From assembly GCA_945864585.1 (NCBI GenBank), contig CAMBCF010000051.1, positions 1 through 34,065 on the forward strand: 34,065 bases of DNA, in the 5' to 3' direction. Both the position numbers and the translations under genes were made by a program. The notes under the pieces were generated by a model, which saw only the letters and a program-made list of their open reading frames with translations, was not told the origin of the DNA and searched no databases. Positions within the stretch are counted from its first letter, which is position 1. Each line of letters begins with the position of its first letter. The DNA is from Bordetella parapertussis. Lineage in GTDB: Bacteria; Pseudomonadota; Gammaproteobacteria; Burkholderiales; SG8-41. Below are positions 1-6,886 of the stretch, in pieces.

Positions 1-339
1 GCTGAATTCGGTGACCCACTCAAAGCGCTACCGTGGGAGCAGCGCCACGACGCACTCGACGGCGCGACGATCGCCGTCAACACCACCAGCCTCGGCATGG
101 CCGGACAGCCCGCACTCGACATTCACCTCGACGCATTGCCGAAGACGTCCCTGGTTGCGGACATTATCTACGTGCCGCTGGAGACGCCGTTGCTGGCGGC
201 AGCACGGCGGCGCGGAAACGCCACTTCAAACGGACTGGGCATGCTGCTGCACCAGGGCCGCCCGGCGTGGAAGCTGTGGTTTGGTATTGAGCCTGTGGTT
301 ACCGCCGAATTGCGCTCGTGGGTTGAGCGCAGTCTCTGA
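1..339 (+). CDS. aroE: Shikimate dehydrogenase, C-terminal part (partial at window start)
   Basis: The reading frame is open from the first base and ends at TGA 337-339. It gives the last 112 residues of an AroE-type protein, which reduces 3-dehydroshikimate to shikimate with NADPH in aromatic amino acid synthesis. Visible family marks are NTTSLGM near residues 28-34 of the fragment and NGLGMLLHQ near the end, a segment that forms part of the C-terminal helix packing on the substrate site. The N-terminal substrate domain and most of the nucleotide-binding motif lie outside the window. Overlapping ORFs in the other two frames show no family resemblance. No terminator was seen after the stop. 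Confidence 0.93.
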   Translation, partial: AEFGDPLKALPWEQRHDALDGATIAVNTTSLGMAGQPALDIHLDALPKTSLVADIIYVPLETPLLAAARRRGNATSNGLGMLLHQGRPAWKLWFGIEPVVTAELRSWVERSL

Positions 340-533
340 CGATACGCAAAGGTAGTCGCACACGTGATAGAAGTCGGGCAAGTAGCTGCCTTGGCATCCC
401 AATTGGTCTGCCACCTGATCGCCGTACCCGGTGTCGCACACCCTTTATGCGCCCGGAAAACCGGACTACACTGTGCGCTGGAGTCGTTTTGTGGCGGTTT
501 CGTGGCAGGCCAACCGAACGTATGGAGGCAGCG

Positions 534-971
534 ATGAAAACAGTGAAGCAGTTGTTACAGGCGAAGGCTGGCGGAGGTGGCGTGGTGCATGCGGTTTCTC
601 CGCAGACGAGTGTTTTTGAGGCGATAAAGCTGATGGCGGAAAAGAGCATCGGCGCGCTGGTGGTGCTGGATGAAGGGCGCCTCGCCGGCGTGTTGTCGGA
701 GCGCGATTACGCGCGCAAAGTCATTTTGCTGGGGCGCTCATCCCAGACTACCCAAGTGAGTGAAATCATGACTGCAAAGGTTTGCACGGTGGGATCGGAT
801 GAGACGGTCGAGGCGTGCATGGCGATCATGACCGAAAAGCGCATTCGCCACCTGCCGGTGGTCGATGCCGGGAAACTCGCCGGCGTGCTGTCGATAGGCG
901 ATCTGGTGAAGGAAGTGATCGCCGATCGCGAAGAGACGATCAAGCAGCTTGAGAGTTATATACGGAGTTGA
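534..971 (+). CDS. Protein with a tandem CBS domain pair
   Basis: A 145-residue protein made almost entirely of two CBS domains, roughly residues 10-68 and 78-135. The repeats are seen in IGALVVLDEGRLAGVLSERD and in RHLPVVDAGKLAGVLSIGD. CBS pairs bind adenine nucleotides (AMP, ATP, SAM or NADH) and act as energy or redox sensors; as a stand-alone protein the partner cannot be told from sequence. The ATG at 534 is chosen because GGAGG at 524-528 sits 5 nt upstream. The in-frame ATG at 522 would overlap that site, and an upstream start at 447 adds residues unlike the family. The gene appears monocistronic, between aroE and the CinA-like gene. Confidence 0.9.
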   Translation: MKTVKQLLQAKAGGGGVVHAVSPQTSVFEAIKLMAEKSIGALVVLDEGRLAGVLSERDYARKVILLGRSSQTTQVSEIMTAKVCTVGSDETVEACMAIMTEKRIRHLPVVDAGKLAGVLSIGDLVKEVIADREETIKQLESYIRS

Positions 972-1065
972 TAGGTCGTTGCGCGTCAGGAGTTGAGAGT
1001 GACTCCCCTTCAGCCGGGCGCGCTACACTCCCAACCCCGAGCACTAAACTACCAACAAGGCAACT

Positions 1066-1830
1066 ATGAAATTTGGCGCAATCATCATTGGCGATGAAAT
1101 TCTGTCCGGCAAGCGGCAAGACAAGCACATGGCGAAACTGATCGAAGCACTTTCCACGCGCGGGTTGGAACTGGCGTGGTCGCATTACCTGGGCGACGAA
1201 CCGCCGTTGATTGTTGCCACACTGAAGCACGCGATGACATTGCCGGACGCGGTGTTCAGCTTTGGCGGCATAGGCGCCACGCCTGACGATCACACGCGCC
1301 AGTGCGCGGCGGATGCGGCTGATGTGGGGCTTGCGTTACACGCCGATGCCGAAGGCGAGATTCGTGCGCGTTTCAAGGACGACCCCAAGGGCGTCACACC
1401 GCTGCGTCTGGCGATGGGCGAGTTTCCGCTGGGTTCCAGCATTATTCCCAACCCGTTCAACCGCATACCCGGCTTTCATTTCAAGAACATCTACTTTGTG
1501 CCGGGATTCCCGCAAATGGCGTGGCCGATGATCGACTGGGTGCTCGACACGCACTACCCGCATCTGTTCGATGCCAATCGTATCGGCGAGGCCGCAATTA
1601 TCGTGCGTGAGGCCGGGGAAAGCCTGCTTATCGATTTGATGAAAGCGGTGCAGGGAAAATTTTCGGCGTTGAAGATATTCAGTCTGCCGCGCATGCAGCC
1701 GGAGCGTTTTATTGAACTCGGCGCGCGCGGGGATCCGCAGCAAGTAGCGGTGGCGCTCGAGGAACTCAAGCAGGGTGTGACGGCGATGGGTTTTCCGTGG
1801 ACTGACGCGCCGAAGTTCGGGGGGAAATAA
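1066..1830 (+). CDS. CinA-like molybdopterin-binding domain protein (competence/damage-inducible protein A family)
   Basis: A 254-residue protein with the MoaB/Mog fold found at the N terminus of CinA. It opens with FGAIIIGDEILSGKRQDKH, where the GDE and G(K/R) residues are conserved, and carries FGGIGATPDDHTRQ (about residues 66-79), the glycine-rich loop that contacts a molybdopterin-like ligand. The C-terminal nicotinamide-nucleotide deamidase (PncC) domain of full CinA is absent, so deamidase activity should not be assumed. The biochemical role of the stand-alone domain is unsettled. Start: ATG 1066, with an AAGG element about 8 nt upstream. The gene ends at an intrinsic terminator shared with the convergent phasin gene. 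Confidence 0.86.
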   Translation: MKFGAIIIGDEILSGKRQDKHMAKLIEALSTRGLELAWSHYLGDEPPLIVATLKHAMTLPDAVFSFGGIGATPDDHTRQCAADAADVGLALHADAEGEIRARFKDDPKGVTPLRLAMGEFPLGSSIIPNPFNRIPGFHFKNIYFVPGFPQMAWPMIDWVLDTHYPHLFDANRIGEAAIIVREAGESLLIDLMKAVQGKFSALKIFSLPRMQPERFIELGARGDPQQVAVALEELKQGVTAMGFPWTDAPKFGGK

Positions 1831-1866
1831 AAAATGCCCTGAGGCTCGCGCCCCGGGGCATTTTTT
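1829..1866. terminator. Bidirectional intrinsic terminator between the CinA-like gene and the phasin gene
   Basis: Perfect 11-bp inverted arms at 1829-1839 and 1856-1866 (AAAAAATGCCC and its complement) around a 16-nt loop. On either strand the GC stem is followed by a six-U run, which suits the convergent genes on both sides. Confidence 0.85.
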
Positions 1867-1883
1867 CCAACAGCATCTACTGC

Positions 1884-2423
1884 TTACTTCTTCGCTTTTT
1901 TCGCAACCGTTGCGGTGCGCTTGGCAGCGGTCTCGAGGTTGGTTTTGGCGGTGTCGTTAAATTGCTTGGCAGCCTTCGCCATATTTTCGTAAGCGGTATT
2001 GCCGGTGGCGATTGCCGATTTGAACGCATTGATGCCGGCTTCCGAGCCTGCCGGTGCGGTTTGCGCGAACTTGTCGAGCGCAACCACGAACTGTTTGTTG
2101 AAATCCGCAACTTGCTGTTCGATCAGCTTGCCGAATTCGGCTTGCGTTTCGGTCGCCACTTCGTAGACGCTCTGCACGTATTCCGCGGCTTTTTCAAGCG
2201 CCGGCTGCGCCACACTGTCTTTTACATCGGCGAACTGCTGCAGGTCTTTGATCGACGCCAAAACCTTGGCATTGTCTGCGCTGTCAGCCAGCGCGCTTTT
2301 GGTGGCTTTCAACTGGATTTCAAACAGGCGTTCTGCGCCGCCCAGGGCGACACTGGCGAAACGGGTAGCGGCATCAAAATTAGCTTTGTTCAGTGCGGCG
2401 AATTGTTCTGGTGCTTGATACAT
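1884..2423 (-). CDS. phaP: Phasin family protein (polyhydroxyalkanoate granule-associated)
   Basis: A 179-residue helical, cysteine-free protein of the beta/gammaproteobacterial phasin family. It begins MYQAPEQFAALNKANFDAA, contains the typical FEIQLKATKSALADS segment, and ends in a lysine/alanine-rich tail (KRTATVAKKAKK). Phasins coat PHA granules and control their size and number; length and composition match the family (about 180-190 residues). A good ribosome site, AGGAGA, lies about 8 nt upstream of the ATG on the minus strand. No PHA synthase or PhaR gene is present in the window. A perfect TATAAT and repeated TGCAA/GCAGC-type motifs lie upstream (see the promoter and operator entries). 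Confidence 0.93.
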   Translation of the reverse strand: MYQAPEQFAALNKANFDAATRFASVALGGAERLFEIQLKATKSALADSADNAKVLASIKDLQQFADVKDSVAQPALEKAAEYVQSVYEVATETQAEFGKLIEQQVADFNKQFVVALDKFAQTAPAGSEAGINAFKSAIATGNTAYENMAKAAKQFNDTAKTNLETAAKRTATVAKKAKK

Positions 2424-2461
2424 TATAAATCTCCTTTTAAATCAATTAGATAAATTGTAAA

Positions 2462-2467
2462 ATTATA
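2462..2467 (-). promoter_or_regulatory. Candidate -10 box of the phasin gene
   Basis: On the minus strand 2467-2462 reads TATAAT exactly, about 38 nt upstream of the phasin ATG. No good TTGACA element is found 16-19 nt further up. That fits a promoter whose activity depends on a regulator bound just upstream. Confidence 0.5.
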
Positions 2468-2474
2468 TTTTTGT

Positions 2475-2575
2475 CGCAGCTAAATTACGTTATTGCTGCG
2501 ATGCACAATTAGAATTATAAGGTCTGAACCTGAGAAGTCAAGTGCTTGGGAAAAATATTTTGTGCAATGCGGCAA
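2475..2575. promoter_or_regulatory. Operator-like inverted repeats upstream of the phasin gene
   Basis: Two 16-bp elements lie in opposite orientation: 2493-2508, whose reverse complement reads TTGTGCATCGCAGCAA, and 2560-2575, TTGTGCAATGCGGCAA. They match at 13 of 16 positions. A further pair, CGCAGC 2475-2480 and GCTGCG 2495-2500, overlaps the expected -35 region of the phasin promoter. In PHA-forming bacteria the repressor PhaR binds TGCAA- or CTGC/GCAG-like sites in front of phaP. Assigning these repeats to PhaR is inference. Confidence 0.4.
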
Positions 2576-2703
2576 ACGTCACTAAATGTGTCTTTTTTGA
2601 CTTCCAAAGGGGTTGCCGCTAGCATTAAAGCAGCTCTTTCAATCATGCGGTCAGGCCAGTTCTCCGACCGCTCCTTCGTGTGTTTTTAGCGCTTTAAGGC
2701 CCC

Positions 2704-3858
2704 GTGGAGTCCCCCGCAGCAGCGAACTGGATACTGCCTTCATTGAGCGTGGCCCACGCGCGTGAAGGCCAGTTACAGGTAGCGGTGCTCGGCGCGTGGA
2801 ATCTGCGCGCCATGCAACCGGTGATCGATAAGCTGCGTAGCCAATTAACGGATTTGGCGGGCTCGCCCGGCAACCTGCGCAACGTGCATTGGGATTTGAC
2901 CGGCATTACGCGGCTGGATCACGCCGGCGCGATGATGTTGTGGCATGTGTGGGGGCGCCGCCGCGCGCCGCACCTTCAACTGCGCGCCGATCACGAGGTG
3001 TTTTTCACGCACTTGCAGGTGCAGCAGCTGGAGACAGCGCCGCCCAGGAAACTGGATTGGCTGCTGCCGGGACGCATGGCGACCGCGCCGTTCTTTACCC
3101 TGGGCGCGCACATCCTGCAGGTGATTCAATTGCTGGGCACCGTGAGCCTTGCCTTTGTCGAAGGCGTGCGGCATCCGTCGCGCATGCCGTGGAAAGAAAT
3201 CTCCGCCAACGTCTACCGCACCGGAGCGCAGGCGCTGGGCATTACCGCGCTGGTGGGGTTTTTGATCGGCGTGGTGTTGTCATATTTATCAGCACAACAA
3301 CTGAAGGCCTACGGCGCGGGTATTTTTATAGTCAACCTGCCGGGCATTGCGGTGGTGCGCGAATTGGGGCCGGTACTGGCGGCGATCCTGGTAGCCGGTC
3401 GCTCCGGTTCGGCGATGACCGCGCAACTGGGGGTGATGCGTGTCACCGAGGAAATTGACGCCATGTCGGTGATGGGCATACCGTACACCTTGCGCCTGGT
3501 GCTGCCGCGCATCATCGCGCTGGCGATTTCGATGCCGCTGATCGTGTTATGGACCAATGCCATTGCACTGGTGGGTGGCATGGTGTCCGCGCGTTACGAG
3601 CTGGATATCAGCGTGTCGTATTTTGTTGCCGAATTGCCCAACGCGGTACCCATAGCCAACCTGTGGCTGGGCCTGGGCAAGGGTGTGGTGTTCGGTATTT
3701 TGATCGCGTTGCTCGCCTGCCATTTTGGGCTGCGCATCGAACCCAACACCGAGAGTCTCGGCGTGGGCACCACCAACTCGGTGGTGGCGGCGATTACCAT
3801 CGTGATTGTGGTGGATGCCATTTTCGCGGTGCTGTTCTCCGGCATCGGCGTGACATGA
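2704..3858 (+). CDS. mlaE: MlaE-family lipid ABC transporter permease with N-terminal STAS-like domain
   Basis: A 384-residue protein. Residues 1 to about 115 form a cytoplasmic STAS-like domain (compare DLTGITRLDHAGAMMLWHVW). Residues about 130-380 are an MlaE permease with several hydrophobic spans and the conserved central segment VRELGPVLAAILVAGRSGSA, followed by LGVMRVTEEIDAMSVMGI. MlaE permeases move phospholipids or other hydrophobic substrates between the inner membrane and a periplasmic MCE protein. Stand-alone MlaE is about 260 residues, so the extra length is the STAS region, which in the E. coli system is supplied separately by MlaB. The start is taken as GTG 2704 with AAGG at 2696-2699; this is uncertain. 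The stop overlaps the ATPase start (ATGA). Confidence 0.9.
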   Translation: MESPAAANWILPSLSVAHAREGQLQVAVLGAWNLRAMQPVIDKLRSQLTDLAGSPGNLRNVHWDLTGITRLDHAGAMMLWHVWGRRRAPHLQLRADHEVFFTHLQVQQLETAPPRKLDWLLPGRMATAPFFTLGAHILQVIQLLGTVSLAFVEGVRHPSRMPWKEISANVYRTGAQALGITALVGFLIGVVLSYLSAQQLKAYGAGIFIVNLPGIAVVRELGPVLAAILVAGRSGSAMTAQLGVMRVTEEIDAMSVMGIPYTLRLVLPRIIALAISMPLIVLWTNAIALVGGMVSARYELDISVSYFVAELPNAVPIANLWLGLGKGVVFGILIALLACHFGLRIEPNTESLGVGTTNSVVAAITIVIVVDAIFAVLFSGIGVT

Positions 3859-4685
3859 CGGCGGCTATGGCAACTGAGTGTATTATCGACATCCGTAATC
3901 TGTGGACGCAATTCGGCGCGCAGGTGGTGCATCGCGACTTGAATCTGTGCGTGCACCGCGGCGAGGTGCTGTCGCTGGTCGGCGGCTCCGGCAGCGGCAA
4001 AAGCATACTGTTGCGCGAGATGCTGGGACTGGAACAGCCCACGCGCGGCGAAGTCAGGGTGTTTGGCATTTTGCTGCGCGACGGCGATCCGCTCGAACTG
4101 CGGCGGCTGCGCAACCGCTGGGGCATGCTGTTTCAGGAAGGGGCGATGTTCTCCGCGCTCACAGTGTTTGAAAACGTGGCGCTGCCGCTGCGTGAATTGA
4201 AAACACTCGACGAAAATCTGATTCACGATCTGGTGATGTTAAAGCTCGATATGGTGGGCATTGAAGCGCGTCACGCCGGCAAAATGCCCTCGTCGCTGTC
4301 GGGCGGCATGGTCAAGCGCGTGGGCCTCGCGCGCGCGCTGTCGCTGGAGCCGGAACTGTTGTTTCTCGACGAGCCCACCGCCGGCCTTGACCCCGACCGC
4401 AGCGAAAGTTTTTGCACACTGATTGCTACACTCAAGCGTGAGCTGGGGCTGACGGTGGTGATGGTAACGCACGATCTGGATACCATCGTTTCAATCTCGG
4501 ACCGGGTTGCCGTGCTGGCGGACCAAAAAATTGCCGCGCTCGGCACCGTGGCCGAGGTGGCCGCCGTGCCGCATCCGTTTATCCTGAATTTTTTCCAGGG
4601 TGACCGCGGCAAACGCGCACTGGAAGGATTTAAACCGTCAGCGCCGCACGCGCGCGTAGCGGCAACGGAAACCCGGGAGAATTGA
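3855..4685 (+). CDS. mlaF: ABC transporter ATP-binding protein, MlaF type
   Basis: A 276-residue ATPase that energises the adjacent permease. Motifs in order: Walker A GGSGSGKS (residues 43-50), a Q-loop region in MLFQEGAMFSALTVFENVAL, signature LSGGMVKRVGLARAL, Walker B LLFLDEPTAGLD, and switch histidine VMVTHDLD. The FQEGAMFSALTV stretch is typical of the MlaF/Ttg2A subfamily. ATG 3855 overlaps the permease stop (3856-3858), the usual sign of translational coupling; ATG 3867 is an alternative. A longer ORF in this frame reaching back to 3549 is only an extension through the permease gene. The MCE gene follows after 3 nt. Confidence 0.93.
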   Translation: MTAAMATECIIDIRNLWTQFGAQVVHRDLNLCVHRGEVLSLVGGSGSGKSILLREMLGLEQPTRGEVRVFGILLRDGDPLELRRLRNRWGMLFQEGAMFSALTVFENVALPLRELKTLDENLIHDLVMLKLDMVGIEARHAGKMPSSLSGGMVKRVGLARALSLEPELLFLDEPTAGLDPDRSESFCTLIATLKRELGLTVVMVTHDLDTIVSISDRVAVLADQKIAALGTVAEVAAVPHPFILNFFQGDRGKRALEGFKPSAPHARVAATETREN

Positions 4686-4688
4686 TTC

Positions 4689-5684
4689 ATGGAAAGCCGC
4701 GCTCATGCGATTGCCGCCGGCCTCTTCACCGTGCTGTTGGGTATCGGTGTGGTTGTCGCCGCACTGTGGTTCAGCCGCGCGGATTACGATCACGTCACCT
4801 ATGTGCTGGAATCAAAGCATTCGGTGTCTGGTCTTAATCCGCAGGCGCCGGTACGGCTGCGCGGTGTGCAGATCGGCAAGGTGCAAAGCATCGAATTTTA
4901 TGACGAAGACCCGCGCATGATACTGATCACCATACTGGTCAAGGGTGGTTCGCGCATTAGCCGCGGCACCAGTGCACAACTGGGTTCGCAGGGCATTACC
5001 GGCACCTCTTATGTGATGCTCGAAGATGACGGCAAGAAACCCGAATTTCTGCCGCCCGCCACTGACAAAGCGTCACGCATTCCCGTCAAGCGCGCGCTGT
5101 TCGATGAAATCGCGACCTCGGGACAGGACATTCTTTATCAAGTAAGCAAGGTGGCGCAACAAGCCGAAGCGCTGCTGAGCGAACCCAATCAAGCCCGGCT
5201 CTTGGGCATGATCGGCTCGGTGCAAAGCGCCACCGATCGCCTTGCCACGCTGGCGCAGACGCTGGAGCCTGGCGCGCGCAGCCTGCCTGCGCTCGCGGGC
5301 GACGCGCGCAGGATGATGGCTGCCGCGGATATGGCGTTGCGCGATATCCAGCCGGCGTTGCAGGAAGCAAAAGCCACGCTGGCGGGCATTGACAAACTCG
5401 CGCGTGAATATTCGCAACGGGCGGAGGCGCTGGATCGCGTGGCAAAAAGCGCCGAACAAATTGGCGCTGCATCGCAGGGCGCCGCCACCAGCGTATCCAC
5501 TGTCGCAGCCGATGTCGCGCCGCGCATGAACGCGCTGATCGAAGAACTCGCGCGCAATTCGCGCAATCTCGACCGGCTGCTGACTGAATTAAACGAACGG
5601 CCGCAGGGGCTGGTGTTCGGGCGGCCCAGTGGCAGGCCGGGGCCGGCGGAGGCGGGTTATGTCGAACCGTCCAAGAGCAAATAG
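4689..5684 (+). CDS. mlaD: MCE-domain periplasmic lipid-binding protein, MlaD type
   Basis: A 331-residue protein with one N-terminal membrane anchor (about residues 8-28). An MCE domain follows at about 38-118, with GLNPQAPVRLRGVQIGKV and the GSQGITGTSYVML strand. Then comes a long alanine-rich, probably coiled-coil region to the C terminus. MlaD proteins form hexameric rings on the periplasmic face of the transporter and pass lipid through a central pore. Single-domain MlaD is often near 150-180 residues, so the long helical tail places this in the longer MCE class that can bridge the periplasm. GGGAGA at 4675-4680 precedes ATG 4689, 3 nt after the ATPase stop. Confidence 0.9.
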   Translation: MESRAHAIAAGLFTVLLGIGVVVAALWFSRADYDHVTYVLESKHSVSGLNPQAPVRLRGVQIGKVQSIEFYDEDPRMILITILVKGGSRISRGTSAQLGSQGITGTSYVMLEDDGKKPEFLPPATDKASRIPVKRALFDEIATSGQDILYQVSKVAQQAEALLSEPNQARLLGMIGSVQSATDRLATLAQTLEPGARSLPALAGDARRMMAAADMALRDIQPALQEAKATLAGIDKLAREYSQRAEALDRVAKSAEQIGAASQGAATSVSTVAADVAPRMNALIEELARNSRNLDRLLTELNERPQGLVFGRPSGRPGPAEAGYVEPSKSK

Positions 5685-5696
5685 GGATATACCAGG

Positions 5697-6305
5697 ATGA
5701 ATAAAATCAGGATTTTGTTTTTATTGACATTCATGTCGTCGTGGCTCGCCGGTTGCGCGCTCGGCCCCGAAAAGCGTGACGCTCCCGCGGTGTTTGATCT
5801 CGGCCCGCAACGTGTTGCGCAGGCCGCCCCGGTCGTCATCAACGCCACCCTCTTGATACCGCCGGTTGCGGCAAGTCCGTGGCTGGATAGCCCCAACATT
5901 TATTACCGGCTGACGCACACCGACGCGAGCCGTCCTGATGCCTACGCGCAGCACCGCTGGACCCTATCGCCCGCGCTGCTGCTCACCGAGCGCCTGCGCG
6001 CGCGCCTTGCTGCATCGCGCGGAGTGGTCACCCCGCAGGACGGCGCCAGGGCAGACTACGCCTTGCGCGTCGAACTCGAGGATTTCAGCCAGCAGTTTGA
6101 CAACGCACGGGCGAGCAAAGTCACCGCGCGCCTGCGGGCATCGCTGATCGATCAAAACACTCGCGCGCTGCACGCGCAGCGCAGCTTCAGCTTGGAGCGC
6201 GCCGCCGCGCCCAACGCTGCCGGGGCCGTGCAAGCGCTGTCTGCCGCCAGCGACGCCGTGATCGAAGAACTGGCGGCATGGGCCGCGCAGAGTATCAAAC
6301 GGTAG
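5697..6305 (+). CDS. ABC-type transport auxiliary lipoprotein (PqiC/DUF330-like)
   Basis: A 202-residue lipoprotein. A hydrophobic signal (residues 2-16) is followed by lipobox LAGC with the lipidated cysteine at residue 20. The rest fits the ABC-type transport auxiliary lipoprotein family (YmbA/PqiC): an YYRLTHTDASRPDAYAQHRW region, LLLTERLRARL, and a late DFSQQFDNARASKVTARLRASL strand. Such proteins sit on the inner face of the outer membrane and are thought to receive the MCE tunnel. It is the fourth gene of the Mla-type operon, 12 nt after the MCE gene. Its presence beside a long-tailed MCE protein supports a PqiB-like spanning arrangement (inference). Confidence 0.82.
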   Translation: MNKIRILFLLTFMSSWLAGCALGPEKRDAPAVFDLGPQRVAQAAPVVINATLLIPPVAASPWLDSPNIYYRLTHTDASRPDAYAQHRWTLSPALLLTERLRARLAASRGVVTPQDGARADYALRVELEDFSQQFDNARASKVTARLRASLIDQNTRALHAQRSFSLERAAAPNAAGAVQALSAASDAVIEELAAWAAQSIKR

Positions 6306-6316
6306 GAGAGCCGATC

Positions 6317-6655
6317 ATGAGTACCATTTTCAGCAAAATCATCCAGCGTGAAATTCCCGCCGACATCGTTTACGAAGACGAGCTGTGCCTGGCGTTTCGC
6401 GATGTCAACCCGCAAGCACCCACACATGTGCTGCTGATCCCCAAAAAAGAGATTCCGCGTCTGGTGGATGCCCAGCCGGAAGATGCCGCCTTGCTCGGGC
6501 ACCTGTTGTTGACTGCCAACAAAATCGCCCGGCAACTCGGTGTGGGTGATGCCTTTCGTCTGGCGGTGAATAACGGCGCCGACGCGGGGCAGAGCGTGTT
6601 TCATCTGCATCTGCACCTGTTGGCAGGACGGGCGTTTAAGTGGCCGCCGGGGTAA
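6317..6655 (+). CDS. HIT family hydrolase (HinT-like)
   Basis: A 112-residue histidine triad protein. It begins MSTIFSKIIQREIPADIVYE, the standard opening of the HinT branch, and carries the catalytic HLHLHLLAG triad near the C terminus, after NNGADAGQSVF. HinT enzymes hydrolyse purine nucleoside phosphoramidates and aminoacyl-adenylates. ATG 6317 is supported by GGAGAG at 6305-6310, which overlaps the stop of the upstream lipoprotein gene. It is therefore probably co-transcribed with the lipid transport operon, although no functional link is known. A strong hairpin lies downstream. Confidence 0.94.
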   Translation: MSTIFSKIIQREIPADIVYEDELCLAFRDVNPQAPTHVLLIPKKEIPRLVDAQPEDAALLGHLLLTANKIARQLGVGDAFRLAVNNGADAGQSVFHLHLHLLAGRAFKWPPG

Positions 6656-6694
6656 GGGTCCAAAATTAGCCGGAATTGTCGCGACTGACGCGGG

Positions 6695-6752
6695 CAGTCC
6701 GATCGGGTTGAACTGACGGGATTGCGCCCGTCAGTTCGACCCGATCGAACTG
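6695..6752. repeat. Long intergenic hairpin downstream of the HIT gene
   Basis: Arms 6695-6720 and 6727-6746 plus 6747-6752 pair over 26 positions with two mismatches (19 of 20 in the inner part), around the 6-nt loop ATTGCG. No T run follows on either strand, so it is not a classical intrinsic terminator. It could be a REP-like element, an mRNA 3'-end stabiliser or a factor-dependent end of the mla operon. Confidence 0.75.
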
Positions 6753-6886
6753 GCGCCGAATGTCAATAGCTGCCTGATAGCGCAATTGCGGCGTCCGGCA
6801 ATTTGGCGTGCTGCTGCAAAACTGCGCCCCGGCTCCCGCCCGTAGCAGCTATCATGGCGCCCTTTATTTAAACGGGCGGTTTGCAG

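Noticed and set aside
1024-1029. TACACT as a -10 box for the CinA-like gene
   Set aside because: No acceptable -35 element at normal spacing; the same hexamer occurs by chance elsewhere, such as 467-472.
2647-2671. Inverted repeat GCGGTC-N13-GACCGC before the permease gene
   Set aside because: Only 6-bp arms with a 13-nt spacer; too weak to call an operator or terminator without more copies.
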